Part shown: positions 53,306 through 62,190 of the stretch, one piece after another | Layout: every line of letters starts with the position of its first letter | Numbering within the stretch: position 1 is the stretch's first letter | Assembly: GCA_965223025.1 (NCBI GenBank) | Contig: CBDCVP010000023.1 | Span: 2,604,001-2,668,000, forward strand | Length of the DNA: 64,000 nucleotides | Reading direction: 5' to 3' | Source: JABDMH01 sp965223025 | Lineage (GTDB): Bacteria > Bacteroidota > Bacteroidia > Chitinophagales > Saprospiraceae | The notes under the pieces: model-generated | What the model was told of the DNA's origin: nothing | What the model saw: only the letters and a program-made list of their open reading frames with translations | The model's database searches: none | Translations under genes and position numbers: made by a program

Positions 53306-54190
53306 ATGAAGTACTTCTACTATTTACTAGCCGTCTTATGTTGGCACACAACCTTCGCCCAACCAAATGATACCATTCGAGTGATTGTGGTTGGTGCCCA
53401 CCCAGATGATTGCGACATCAAGGCTGGTGGTACTGCAGCCCTATACGCAAGGATGGGTCATGCCGTAAAGTTTCTCTCCCTCACCAACGGTGATGCAGGT
53501 CATCAAGAAGAGGGTGGCGGTGCCTTAGCCAAGCGCCGCAGAAACGAAGCACGCCTTTCCGGTGAAAAGTTGGGGGTGGTCTATGAAACCCTGGACAATC
53601 ACGATGCTGAGTTACTTCCCACCTTGGAGGTCCGTCATCAGCTGATCCGCCATATTAGAAATTGGAATGCTGATGTGGTGATTGGTCATCGTCCCAATGA
53701 CTATCACCCCGATCACCGCAACGCAGGAAAGCTGGTTCAGGATGCCGCCTTTCTGGTCATCGTACCCAATGTTTGTTCCGACACTCCACCATTGGAAAAA
53801 AATCCTCTCTTTCTGTACATGGAAGACCACTTCAAACGACCCAATCCCTTTTCTCCAGATATCGTGGTCGACATCGGATCCAGCATCGACACTAAGATCG
53901 AAGCACTGAATGCCCATGCTTCACAGATGTATGAGTGGCTGCCCTGGATCAATGACCGTACACTCAAGCAGGTACCAAAAAATCTAGGCGAACGAAAGCA
54001 ATGGCTCGCCGAGAAAACACGAAGAAGGTCTGGTGGTATGAATCCTGCTAAAAGATCGGCCCTGGAGAAGTGGTACGGGGCAGGCAAGGGTGCTGCCATA
54101 GAATATACCGAGGCTTTCGAGATCGCTGAGTATGGCCTACAACCGGATGATGAAATGATCAGAACCTTATTCCCGATGCTTGTGCCTTGA
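53306..54190 (+). CDS. PIG-L family deacetylase, exported
   Basis: 294 residues from MKYFYYLLAVLCW, a signal peptide ending FAQ, with an AAGGA-like ribosome site just before; a longer frame back to 53237 lies within the sulfatase gene. The zinc motif AHPDD (His32, Asp34/35) and the distal YHPDHRNAG are intact. Such enzymes de-N-acetylate amino-sugars. Coupling to a sulfatase suggests action on a sulfated, N-acetylated glycan. Confidence 0.9.
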   Translation: MKYFYYLLAVLCWHTTFAQPNDTIRVIVVGAHPDDCDIKAGGTAALYARMGHAVKFLSLTNGDAGHQEEGGGALAKRRRNEARLSGEKLGVVYETLDNHDAELLPTLEVRHQLIRHIRNWNADVVIGHRPNDYHPDHRNAGKLVQDAAFLVIVPNVCSDTPPLEKNPLFLYMEDHFKRPNPFSPDIVVDIGSSIDTKIEALNAHASQMYEWLPWINDRTLKQVPKNLGERKQWLAEKTRRRSGGMNPAKRSALEKWYGAGKGAAIEYTEAFEIAEYGLQPDDEMIRTLFPMLVP

Positions 54191-54259
54191 GAAAACCCAG
54201 TGATTTCGATTTGTGGGACTGGTGGTCTTCTTTGCTGTAGTATACCTATGTCATAGCTA

Positions 54260-54378
54260 ACCCGCAAGTCATACGGGTCTCTGCCTTTTCAATCCCTTTG
54301 GGATGGTCGTAAAAATCGATGTCATAGGGCTTTAGTCGTTGATATTTCTACGTCCAGATGGAGTGGTCCGGCACCACT
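54260..54378. repeat. cassette of three small stem-loops between convergent genes
   Basis: Three short perfect hairpins in 120 bp: ACCCG/CGGGT (54260-54264 and 54274-54278), ATCCC-ttt-GGGAT (54292-54304), and AGTGGT-ccggc-ACCACT (54362-54378). The middle one resembles the CCCTTTGGG-type palindromes in dispersed repeats of Bacteroidota. None is followed by a T-run, so these are not ordinary terminators. Confidence 0.4.
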
Positions 54379-54412
54379 GGTCGACCCTTTCTACGCAAGA
54401 CAACTATATACC

Positions 54413-56173
54413 CTAAATATCCTCTTCCTGTTCACGCTTATTTTCTTGTTCCTGCCACCGATGAAATCGACGAATATCCTGTTCTCTGACAGTACTGGAT
54501 TCATTGCCAAAACTCTGCCTGATGTAACTGATAATCTGAGCAACGGTGGCATCATCTAGGTGTCTGTTGGGAGGCATGATTCCATTGTACCTCTTACCAT
54601 TCACCGTTAGATCCTGGTCTTCAGGTACGCCATTGATCACAATATCTATGAGGGTCCTTAGGTCTCCATTGACCCACTCAGATTCAGCCAAAGGAGGAAA
54701 TCGATTTCCATCGCCAAGTCCATTGCGCTGATGACAAGCTCCACAGTGGGTGTTGTACAGTTTCTCTCCAGCGGCTACCGATCCTCGATCCAGATTATCT
54801 GCAACGATGTCAGGAGTCTTGATATGAGGGAGGCGTTTGCGAGCTTCCATGGCCAACAGATGCGATTCACCAAATTGATCCCGATCACCTTTGTACAGAA
54901 TCCTCCAGATCTTTCCATACTCACTTTCGCTGATATACAGCGACCCATCAGGTCCTTCAGCAAGTCCCATTGGCCTATATCCGGCATCACTCGTATTATA
55001 AATGGTGTCAACAAAAGAGAAGCCATCGGCAAAAACCTCCCAGGGGCCGGAGGGCAGACCATCTTTAAAGGGCATGAATGCAACGAAATAGCCAGATTGA
55101 GAATAGGGTGCTCGGATGGTTGATCCATGAAAGGCAATAAAGGCACCTTGCTGGTATCGACTTGGAAACTGATCACCCTGATAAAACAACAGATCATTGG
55201 GCGCCCAATGTCCTGGAAAGCCATAGATGGGCTGGGTCATGGTATCACCACCCGCGACCATCTTGCCATCTCCACCATACTCAGGACTCAATATGCGTTT
55301 GCCCTGCATCTGATCATAGTAGTAATAGGGCCATCCTGCATCGGTACCATCCTCTATCCTGAGAAATTCTTCTGAAGGGAGCAGAGCACTCTGCCAGGCA
55401 TTGTACAACTTGGGCCAGCTGCGATCAAAATTATCGCGCCCATGTTGTAAGGCGTACAACGCATTTACCTGCGGATTCCAAGCCATAGCTACTATACTCC
55501 GAATACCCGTAGCATACCGATAACCGTCTTCCTGGGTCTGCAACTTCTTGTCGGCATCAAATCGCCAGACGCCGGCATGTCGCTCCAGCTCGGGGCAAGG
55601 ATCTTTCCCCACAGCTCCTGCCTGTCTTCTGGTGGTCCTACAGACATCGCTTGGAGCGCCAAACGGCACATACATGTGACCGTCACGATCGAAGGCTAGG
55701 GGCTTGGCAATATGAGAAAACCCCCATTCTCCGCTGCGATAGTCATCGGTCAAAATTACTTCAGCCTCTCCTTCCGGCACCAATTTACCCGGAGTCAGCT
55801 TATTCCGGTACACCACGCCTGCCGTACTGAAATATAGATAATCACCATATATCCTCATCCCACAACCATAGGATCCCTCACCTTCAAATTCTCCCCATTT
55901 CTTGACGACATCAGCTTTGCCATCACCATCCGTATCCCGCAGTGCCAGATTTTCACCAGCTGGATCTTGCATCCTCATCTTGACATAAATATCGCCATTG
56001 TCTCTTACAGTAAGATGCCGGGCCTTGCCGGTACTATCGATCACGGAAAGAACTTCAAAACCATCGGGGACAAAAAGGCCTGCATTGTCAGGATCTCCAG
56101 AGGGTAGGATTTGCCCACAACCGATGATGATCATCGCGCTGGCCACACAGCTGAGCCAAAAGGTAAAACTCAT
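54413..56173 (-). CDS. PQQ-type sugar dehydrogenase with C-terminal cytochrome c domain, lipoprotein
   Basis: 586 residues. Lipoprotein signal IIIGC (Cys19). Residues about 30-460 are a six-bladed propeller of the glucose/sorbosone dehydrogenase kind (HLTVRDNGDIYVKM, MYVPFGAPSD, PMGLAEGPDGSLYISESEYGKIWRI). Residues about 470-565 are a class I cytochrome c with CGACHQ and the axial Met in NGIMPPNRHL. It would oxidise sugars or alcohols in the periplasm and pass electrons to the respiratory chain. Stands alone, convergent with the PIG-L gene. Confidence 0.88.
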   Translation of the reverse strand: MSFTFWLSCVASAMIIIGCGQILPSGDPDNAGLFVPDGFEVLSVIDSTGKARHLTVRDNGDIYVKMRMQDPAGENLALRDTDGDGKADVVKKWGEFEGEGSYGCGMRIYGDYLYFSTAGVVYRNKLTPGKLVPEGEAEVILTDDYRSGEWGFSHIAKPLAFDRDGHMYVPFGAPSDVCRTTRRQAGAVGKDPCPELERHAGVWRFDADKKLQTQEDGYRYATGIRSIVAMAWNPQVNALYALQHGRDNFDRSWPKLYNAWQSALLPSEEFLRIEDGTDAGWPYYYYDQMQGKRILSPEYGGDGKMVAGGDTMTQPIYGFPGHWAPNDLLFYQGDQFPSRYQQGAFIAFHGSTIRAPYSQSGYFVAFMPFKDGLPSGPWEVFADGFSFVDTIYNTSDAGYRPMGLAEGPDGSLYISESEYGKIWRILYKGDRDQFGESHLLAMEARKRLPHIKTPDIVADNLDRGSVAAGEKLYNTHCGACHQRNGLGDGNRFPPLAESEWVNGDLRTLIDIVINGVPEDQDLTVNGKRYNGIMPPNRHLDDATVAQIISYIRQSFGNESSTVREQDIRRFHRWQEQENKREQEEDI

Positions 56174-56473
56174 ACACTCTCGAAATTACTCTTGAAAATA
56201 AACGCATCTTTCATCTGTAGCCAGTATTTAGGTATCTCATCGGTCAAAATGACTGATGTCAATAACTCATGAATATAATACACTCAATTCTACCTCTGAA
56301 GCCCACAGGCTATTTTCCTGGTAAGATGTCGTCCGAAAGGCTAAGCAGTAAATATTGATCATGCAAAGTGTGATGAATATTCCTCCCTGGAAAAGTAGGA
56401 AGCAATGTCAGAATGACTATCTTCGCGCTCCTTAGAATCGATCGCAATATTCACCAAAAAACAATAAAAATTC
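56174..56473. other. 300-bp divergent intergenic region
   Basis: Lies between the PQQ-dehydrogenase gene (minus) and the three-gene sugar operon (plus). TATCTTCG (56418-56425) is one base off the TAnnTTTG -7 box and 48 bp before the ATG at 56474; a weak promoter candidate. Otherwise nothing seen. Confidence 0.3.
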
Positions 56474-57175
56474 ATGAAGCCGATTGTTCAGATCTCATTA
56501 GACATCACAGATATTGACGAGGCACTAGAGACGGCTGCCATGGCCATGAGGGCTGGTGTCGACTGGCTGGAAGCTGGAACCCCCCTGATCCTTGCTGAAG
56601 GACAGAATGGCGTAAGAAAACTCAGAGAGGCTTTCCCCGAAACACCAATCGTAGCCGATTTAAAGATTATGGATGGAGGCTATCTTGAGACTGAGCTGAT
56701 GGCCGAAGCCGGAGCCAATTATGTGGTTGTGATGGCCCGTGCACATGAAGAGACCATAAAATGTGTGGTCCAGGCTGGAGAGGACTTTGGTGTAGGAATC
56801 ATGGGAGACAATTTAGGATGCCCAGACATGGTGGAAGCCGCACGGTGGTTGGAAAATCTCGGATGTGGTTATGTGATTCATCACATCGGTTACGATGAGC
56901 GAAGGGGAATAGCTGCCAAAGGGCAGCGGATGCCTAGTCCGCTGGACCAACTACGAGAAATCACCTCAGCGGTCAATGTACCGGTACAAGCTGTCGGAGG
57001 ATTGTCGCTGGAACAGGCAATCGCCTGCCCTTCTTATGGAGCTCCACTGGTGGTCTTGGGGGCTCCATTGACCATTGATGCGGATGCTTTTAAGACGGCG
57101 TCCGGAGACTTAGAGAGCTCACTGAGACTCATATGCGAACAAGTCCATGCTTTTAGCAAAGACCATGATAACTGA
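56474..57175 (+). CDS. orotidine decarboxylase-superfamily enzyme (KGPDC/hexulose-6-phosphate synthase-like)
   Basis: 233 residues, a TIM barrel. The family motif D-x-K-x-x-D appears as Asp62-Leu-Lys64-Ile-Met-Asp67, and PVQAVGGLSLEQA with VVLGAPLT forms the phosphate-binding end. Relatives decarboxylate 3-keto-L-gulonate 6-phosphate or join formaldehyde to ribulose 5-phosphate; the subtype is not clear. First gene of an operon with a zinc dehydrogenase (5 bp gap) and a sugar isomerase, favouring a sugar-acid or polyol pathway. Confidence 0.83.
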   Translation: MKPIVQISLDITDIDEALETAAMAMRAGVDWLEAGTPLILAEGQNGVRKLREAFPETPIVADLKIMDGGYLETELMAEAGANYVVVMARAHEETIKCVVQAGEDFGVGIMGDNLGCPDMVEAARWLENLGCGYVIHHIGYDERRGIAAKGQRMPSPLDQLREITSAVNVPVQAVGGLSLEQAIACPSYGAPLVVLGAPLTIDADAFKTASGDLESSLRLICEQVHAFSKDHDN

Positions 57176-57180
57176 TAGAT

Positions 57181-58212
57181 ATGTCTGAAAAAATAGCTGC
57201 TGTAGTAAACTTTGCCCCAGAAAGGGGTTCGGTAGAGTTGAGGGAGATGGCCCAGCCCACCATAGGGCCAGATGATGTTTTGCTCCAGGTAGAGAATGTT
57301 GGTGTATGCGGCAGTGATCTGCATCAATGGACTGCTGATCATAGTTGGCCGGTAAACTACCCCGTGGTCCTTGGCCATGAATTTGGTGGGCACATTGCTG
57401 CCCTTGGCAGTGCCGTATCGGGATGGCGTGAAGGAGACCGGGTCGTGAGTGAAACTGCTGCGGTGATAGATCTTCACAATCCCATGTCTCGACAGAGTCT
57501 CTATAATCTCGATCCCACCAGAAAGGGATTCGGTTATGGTGTCAATGGTGCCATGACACGCCATGTCCGTGTGCCTGCGCGATGTCTACATCGATTGCCA
57601 GATAACCTCCCCTTTCAGGAGGCATGTCTCACCGAGCCATGCTGTGTAGCCTATAACGCGGTAGTAGAGAACATCCGGATCAAACCAGGTGACCGCGTAG
57701 TCGTGATCGGTCCAGGCACCATTGGAATACTCTGCGCTGCGATGGCAAAGCTCTGTGGTGCAGAAGTCCTACTGCTTGGCCTGGAGAAGGATGCAGTACG
57801 CCTCCATGTTGCAGAGCAATATGGATGCGAAACGATGACCGGTGATGCTACAGAATGGGCCATGCAAAGAGACAAACTCGGTGCCGATGTGATCATTGAT
57901 GCTGCGGGCATTAGTGGTACGCTAAAAATTGCGCTGGGCTTGGTTCGACCCAAAGGTCAAATCAGCAAAGTGGGTTGGGGTAAGGATCCACTTAACTTCT
58001 CACTGGATCCGATGGTCCAAAAAAATGTGACATTGCAAGGAAGCTTCAGCCATAATTGGCCAATCTGGGAGAGAGTCATCGCTCTGCTTGGGAGTGGGAA
58101 GCTGGATGTAAAGCCGATCATCGGTGGGATCTGGCCCATTGATGAATGGCACGAAGCTTTTGAAAAGATGCATGGTGGTGAGGTCGTGAAAAGTGTGCTT
58201 AGACCGATCTGA
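57181..58212 (+). CDS. zinc-dependent alcohol/polyol dehydrogenase
   Basis: 343 residues. Medium-chain dehydrogenase: catalytic zinc ligands in GVCGSDLHQW and GHEFGGH, NAD-binding GPGTIGILCAAMAKLCGA. The structural-zinc loop with four closely spaced Cys is absent or reduced, as in some sorbitol dehydrogenases. Likely oxidises a sugar alcohol or sugar acid to a keto form, which the decarboxylase encoded 5 bp upstream or the isomerase downstream could use. Confidence 0.88.
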   Translation: MSEKIAAVVNFAPERGSVELREMAQPTIGPDDVLLQVENVGVCGSDLHQWTADHSWPVNYPVVLGHEFGGHIAALGSAVSGWREGDRVVSETAAVIDLHNPMSRQSLYNLDPTRKGFGYGVNGAMTRHVRVPARCLHRLPDNLPFQEACLTEPCCVAYNAVVENIRIKPGDRVVVIGPGTIGILCAAMAKLCGAEVLLLGLEKDAVRLHVAEQYGCETMTGDATEWAMQRDKLGADVIIDAAGISGTLKIALGLVRPKGQISKVGWGKDPLNFSLDPMVQKNVTLQGSFSHNWPIWERVIALLGSGKLDVKPIIGGIWPIDEWHEAFEKMHGGEVVKSVLRPI

Positions 58213-58252
58213 TTCCAACTTCTAATTTTCTTAATCAAAAACGCACTCCTCT

Positions 58253-59137
58253 ATGCCAAGACTGGCCGTATTTCCCAAAGCTTATATGCACGCTCTTTGC
58301 AAGGACGGCAGTATGAAGGTTGCCGACTGGATTGATCTCGCTGCCACCCTAGATATTGATGGTTTGGAATGGTATGCCGGTTTTCTGGAGATGGAAGATC
58401 GGTCCAACTGGCCAGTGTTTAGAAGACAGGTAGAAGACCATGGCCTACAGATTCCGATGATGTGTTGCAGTCCTGACTTTACCCATCCCGATGCCAAATT
58501 TAGGGCGTCGGAGATTGCGAAGCAAAAAGGTTGGATCGACATGACCCATGCTCTGGGTGGCTCATACTGTAGAGTCTTATCAGGTCAGCGCAGGCCCGAG
58601 TTATCTATAGAGGAGGGTATTGATTTTGCTGTGGAGTGCATCGAGGCATGCATACCCTATGCGGTCGATCGAGGCATAACGCTGATCATCGAAAACCACT
58701 ATAAGGACGACTTTTGGACTTATCCCGAATTCGCACAGAAAATGGAGGTGTTTTGCTCGTTGGTGGATCGTATTCATCATCCCAATTTTGGTGTAAACTA
58801 TGACCCCAGTAATACTTACTTAGCTGCAGAAGATCCTCTCGAGCTACTGCAGCGGGTAGCCGACCGAGTAGTGACCATGCATGCCAGTGATCGCTTTCTA
58901 CTGGAGGGAACCCTGGAGGATCTTCGCAAGGAGGAATCCGGAGCTGAGGGCTATGCAAAACGGCTGAGCCATGGAGAAATCGGTGAAGGTCTCAATGATT
59001 ACGATGCCATCTTCACCATACTAAAGCAAGCTGGATTCGATGGGTGGATCAGCATAGAAGACGGTGTAGATGGCTTTGATCAATTGGAACGCAGTGTTGC
59101 TTTCTTAGAGAAAAAAATTGGTTCCTACTGGCCTTGA
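58253..59137 (+). CDS. sugar phosphate isomerase/epimerase (TIM barrel)
   Basis: 294 residues of the xylose isomerase-like TIM-barrel family: LDIDGLEWYAGFLE, IENHYKDDFWTYPEF, NFGVNYDPSNTYLAAEDP, TMHASDR, and SIEDGVDGFDQ carry the metal-binding Glu, Asp and His. Family members interconvert keto- and aldo-sugars or epimerise them. No export signal, so cytosolic. Third gene of the operon; it converges on the DUF1080 gene with a 10-bp gap. Confidence 0.88.
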   Translation: MPRLAVFPKAYMHALCKDGSMKVADWIDLAATLDIDGLEWYAGFLEMEDRSNWPVFRRQVEDHGLQIPMMCCSPDFTHPDAKFRASEIAKQKGWIDMTHALGGSYCRVLSGQRRPELSIEEGIDFAVECIEACIPYAVDRGITLIIENHYKDDFWTYPEFAQKMEVFCSLVDRIHHPNFGVNYDPSNTYLAAEDPLELLQRVADRVVTMHASDRFLLEGTLEDLRKEESGAEGYAKRLSHGEIGEGLNDYDAIFTILKQAGFDGWISIEDGVDGFDQLERSVAFLEKKIGSYWP

Positions 59138-59147
59138 TTTGCTTCAG

Positions 59148-59828
59148 TTATGGCAAAGGTCGAACCATCACATCCTTGTAATACACTTTGCTTTTCGGGT
59201 CATGAGCCTGAAAGGCAAAGGTGCCAGAGGATATTTTTCTCTGTTCAGAACCTTCCTCTCTCTTTAGCTCTGCAGGCTCGGTATAATCGACCATGACCCG
59301 GTCATTGACTTTGGTGATCACTCGCTTTCCTTCGACCTTGATATATTCAGTAAACCACACATTGTCCTCAACAACGACCTCTTTCACATCTTCGATTGCA
59401 TATAGACTTCCTGTTCGTCGCCAATCTCCCTGCGAATTATTCACCTGCACTTCATACCCAATTTTTGGCCATCCCTCGGGCTGAAAAGCAGTATGAAAAT
59501 AAATCCCAGAATTGGATCCTGGTGTGGTCATTACCTGTGCTTTGAACTCAAAATTCTTGAAATCATGATTGTGTGCATCACCCATGTAAAAAAGATGTGC
59601 TCGAGGGCCATCTGCTACGATGGCACCATCTTCCACGTAAAAAGATGCTGGATTATCACTGGCCCTCCATCCGTCCAATGTCTTGCCGTCGAACAACGAA
59701 ATCCACTCACTAGATGCAGGCGGCGGTGTTTCTGCTTTTTCTTCTGTCTCAGCCGATGGATTAGCACAGCCTATGAAAAGGTAAATAAGCACGAGTATTG
59801 AAGCGACCGTATTACTGTGATGAGTCAT
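59148..59828 (-). CDS. DUF1080 (3-keto-disaccharide hydrolase) lipoprotein
   Basis: 226 residues. Lipoprotein signal LFIGC (Cys21), a Pro/Glu-rich linker, then one DUF1080 domain: WISLFDGKTLDGWRA, FYVEDGAIVADG, GSNSGIYFHTAFQPEGWPKIGYEVQVNNS, and VYYKDVMVRPLP. Family members hydrolyse 3-keto-glycosides or bind them. It lies 50 bp downstream of a sulfatase gene on the same strand. Confidence 0.9.
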   Translation of the reverse strand: MTHHSNTVASILVLIYLFIGCANPSAETEEKAETPPPASSEWISLFDGKTLDGWRASDNPASFYVEDGAIVADGPRAHLFYMGDAHNHDFKNFEFKAQVMTTPGSNSGIYFHTAFQPEGWPKIGYEVQVNNSQGDWRRTGSLYAIEDVKEVVVEDNVWFTEYIKVEGKRVITKVNDRVMVDYTEPAELKREEGSEQRKISSGTFAFQAHDPKSKVYYKDVMVRPLP

Positions 59829-59878
59829 AGTTAGGTATTCTTTTGATTGTGAACCTTGGAAAAGTAATGTAAAAATAA

Positions 59879-61414
59879 CTACTCTTTTAAGGGTGCAAAA
59901 TCTAAATTCAATATCTCACCCTTTTTATTGACTCGGTACCCACTCACCAGTTGCATATCTGTGTAAGTCAGTTCTGGCAGCCATTGCCTCAGTACCTCTC
60001 GGTGCTGGTCCCTAATGGCAACCATATCCCTCTTATAGGCGATATTATTCACCTCGTCAGGATCTTTTCGGTGATCGTAGAGTTCTTCAAGACCGATTTC
60101 TGGATAGTAGATGTAGCGAAAATGTCTACTGCGAACAGCATGACCACTAACCTTACTTCGACCAAACCGATAGCTACTTACCACCGGTGTCGTTGGTTGG
60201 TGAGGATCAGCAAGCTGAGGTAACAAGGACTGGCCATCTAGATGGGGAGGAGCCTCAAATCCTGCCAGTGCAGCCAAGGTGGGGTAAAGATCCATCAAAC
60301 TTACAGGTTCTTCACAAGTACTTCCAGCACCCTCCATGCCGGGTTTATGTATGATGAGTGGTACTCTTGTAGAGCGCTCCCAGAGTGTAAACTTTTCGAT
60401 GTTGTCTTTTTCGCCCATATGCATACCATGGTCAGCCCATAAGACCACAATCGTATTGTGCGCATAAATGGATGTTTTTAGTTGATCCAACAACCTACCT
60501 ACCATCGCATCGGCAAATGAAATAGAAGCCGCATAGGATTGTACCACTTTCTTCCATTGATGGTTATCGATGACCCACTGGTGGATCTTTCGGCGGCCAT
60601 GATCGAAGGCGTCCTTCAAGTCATCATTATGGTAGTGAGGAAGGGCAACCTGATCCATCGGATACATATCAAAGTACTTTTGGGGTACCTCCCAGGGATC
60701 ATGTGGTTTCCACGTACCCACCGCCAGAAAGAAAGGACGGTCGTGGTTTTGCCGCAATTGGTGAGATGCCCAATCGACAATATGAAAATCTGCCATCTTC
60801 TCGTCACCCACTTCTTGAGGCCCCCAGGTCCACCAACCACCACCAGGTCTGGTGCTGTTGTCCACATCGTTGGGAAAAATGACTTCATGAGGTGCCCTGA
60901 TCTGGTAGGGATGCGAGATATATGGGCTAGGATAGTAAAAATCCCAATTTGCCGGTTCCACCTGGCTGGTGGGTGTCCAAGGTGGTGCTTGACTATGGTA
61001 GATCTTGCCTGCACCCAGAGTCTCATAGCCTTTCCCCCGAAAAAACTGTTCGATCGTGGGCACATCGCGCAGAGCTTCAAAATTTCGCCAGAGTGGTCTG
61101 TCACCCCAATGAACATTTTCCACTCCCGATCGGATGTGGTGTACACCTGTGAGGATAGCTGCCCTCGCTGGAGCACATGCGGGGGAAGGTGTATGGGCAT
61201 TGGTGAAGACCATGGATCGAGCTGCTAACCGATCAATATTGGGGGTATGAATCTTCATACCGGGATGGCCATCCATAAAACCAACCCAATCATTCATGTC
61301 ATCGACCGCGATGAATAAGATATTCGGTGGCTTGCCATCTTGGCTCACAGCCTGGTTGACAGGAATGCAGAGTAAAAAGACTACTGCATATATCAGTTTC
61401 CTTTCAAGGTTCAT
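59879..61414 (-). CDS. formylglycine-dependent sulfatase, iduronate-2-sulfatase-like
   Basis: 511 residues from MNLERKLIYAVVF, whose signal peptide ends AVSQ; a longer frame to 61492 gives no signal and is rejected. Signature CAPARAAILTG with Cys80 as the formylglycine site (C-x-P-x-R type). Asp38/39 of AVDDMNDW and LWADHGMHMGEK complete the metal site. GTWKPHDPW and HMGEKDNIEKFTLWE are typical of the iduronate-2-sulfatase-like subgroup. Removes sulfate from a glycan; probably periplasmic. Upstream partner of the DUF1080 lipoprotein. Confidence 0.92.
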   Translation of the reverse strand: MNLERKLIYAVVFLLCIPVNQAVSQDGKPPNILFIAVDDMNDWVGFMDGHPGMKIHTPNIDRLAARSMVFTNAHTPSPACAPARAAILTGVHHIRSGVENVHWGDRPLWRNFEALRDVPTIEQFFRGKGYETLGAGKIYHSQAPPWTPTSQVEPANWDFYYPSPYISHPYQIRAPHEVIFPNDVDNSTRPGGGWWTWGPQEVGDEKMADFHIVDWASHQLRQNHDRPFFLAVGTWKPHDPWEVPQKYFDMYPMDQVALPHYHNDDLKDAFDHGRRKIHQWVIDNHQWKKVVQSYAASISFADAMVGRLLDQLKTSIYAHNTIVVLWADHGMHMGEKDNIEKFTLWERSTRVPLIIHKPGMEGAGSTCEEPVSLMDLYPTLAALAGFEAPPHLDGQSLLPQLADPHQPTTPVVSSYRFGRSKVSGHAVRSRHFRYIYYPEIGLEELYDHRKDPDEVNNIAYKRDMVAIRDQHREVLRQWLPELTYTDMQLVSGYRVNKKGEILNLDFAPLKE

Positions 61415-62071
61415 AGTGCCAAATTGACTCGGAAATAATTCATGGATAAAATAAGAAATATACCCATGAGTTTGCAATAGACTTTCTACCACCTGGCACT
61501 ATGGCTGCCAGTCGAACCCTGAGGTCGCGAGAACCTCGTCGGTTGGCTCGACATCTTTCTGAATGAACTTGTAGATGCGCGGTTGTCAGTATATCTAATT
61601 CAAGATACGACCAGTGCTCGTAAAGTCGAGGACAGTTGGCTATGGTCGAAAATTGGATACTAGTGTGCCCACTCCGAAAAGGTTACCAAACCAAAAATGG
61701 CTCTTTTGGCGATCTTTACATTTTTCTCAATCGGCTGATACTCAGGCATCACCCAATTTCGAAAAAGTGAAAATCTCATCCAAAATCGACTCATTTTATG
61801 AAGATGGCACTTTCCGGAGTAGGCACACTAGTGGATACGTGGATTTTTTTAGTAAAGTAGGCGTAACCTATATCAGGGGAATCTGGAATATGCGGCTGCA
61901 GAACGTCCGCACCGCACGACTATCCATGGCGTCAGTATATTCATCAGGATGGTCATAATGATTTTCTATCAGGACAGACAAGTTTGGAGGAGATGCACTT
62001 GTTACCTCAGGAATGACGGACTAAAAACTTTGCTCGATCATATGCGATCGGTTTTACCTAGCGGGCAAGAC
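61415..62071. other. 657-bp intergenic region
   Basis: Contains adjacent inverted repeats just upstream of the sulfatase start: CTGGCA/TGCCAG (61493-61498 and 61506-61511), GAGGT/ACCTC (61521-61525 and 61533-61537) enclosed by GTCGA/TCGAC (61511-61515 and 61548-61552). An open frame at 61614-61958 has no recognisable domain; it could be part of the decayed gene to its right. Confidence 0.4.
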
Positions 62072-62190
62072 CTCTCCCCCTTGACATGGATTCTGATGGC
62101 GATCAAGACAAGTTAAATGCTGGGACCTCAGGTAGATTGCAGTGGGTTAAAAACCTGCTTGACGGTGGGGCCGTTAATAACTTAGACAAG
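62072..62190 (+). pseudogene. relic of an FG-GAP/VCBS repeat gene
   Basis: A stop-bounded plus-strand stretch translates to PLDMDSDGDQDKLNAGTSG and then RLQWVKNLLDGGAVNN, which is the DxDGDGDxD calcium loop plus following strand of an FG-GAP/VCBS repeat (usual form: DIDGDGDLDVLSAG...IAWFENLGGG). There is no start codon, signal, or further repeat, and a TAG lies just upstream (62069-62071). It appears to be the eroded remnant of a secreted repeat protein. Confidence 0.55.

Noticed and set aside
61614..61958. Open frame of 114 codons upstream of the LRR gene
   Set aside because: No signal, domain or repeat seen; may be part of the decayed region but cannot be called a gene.
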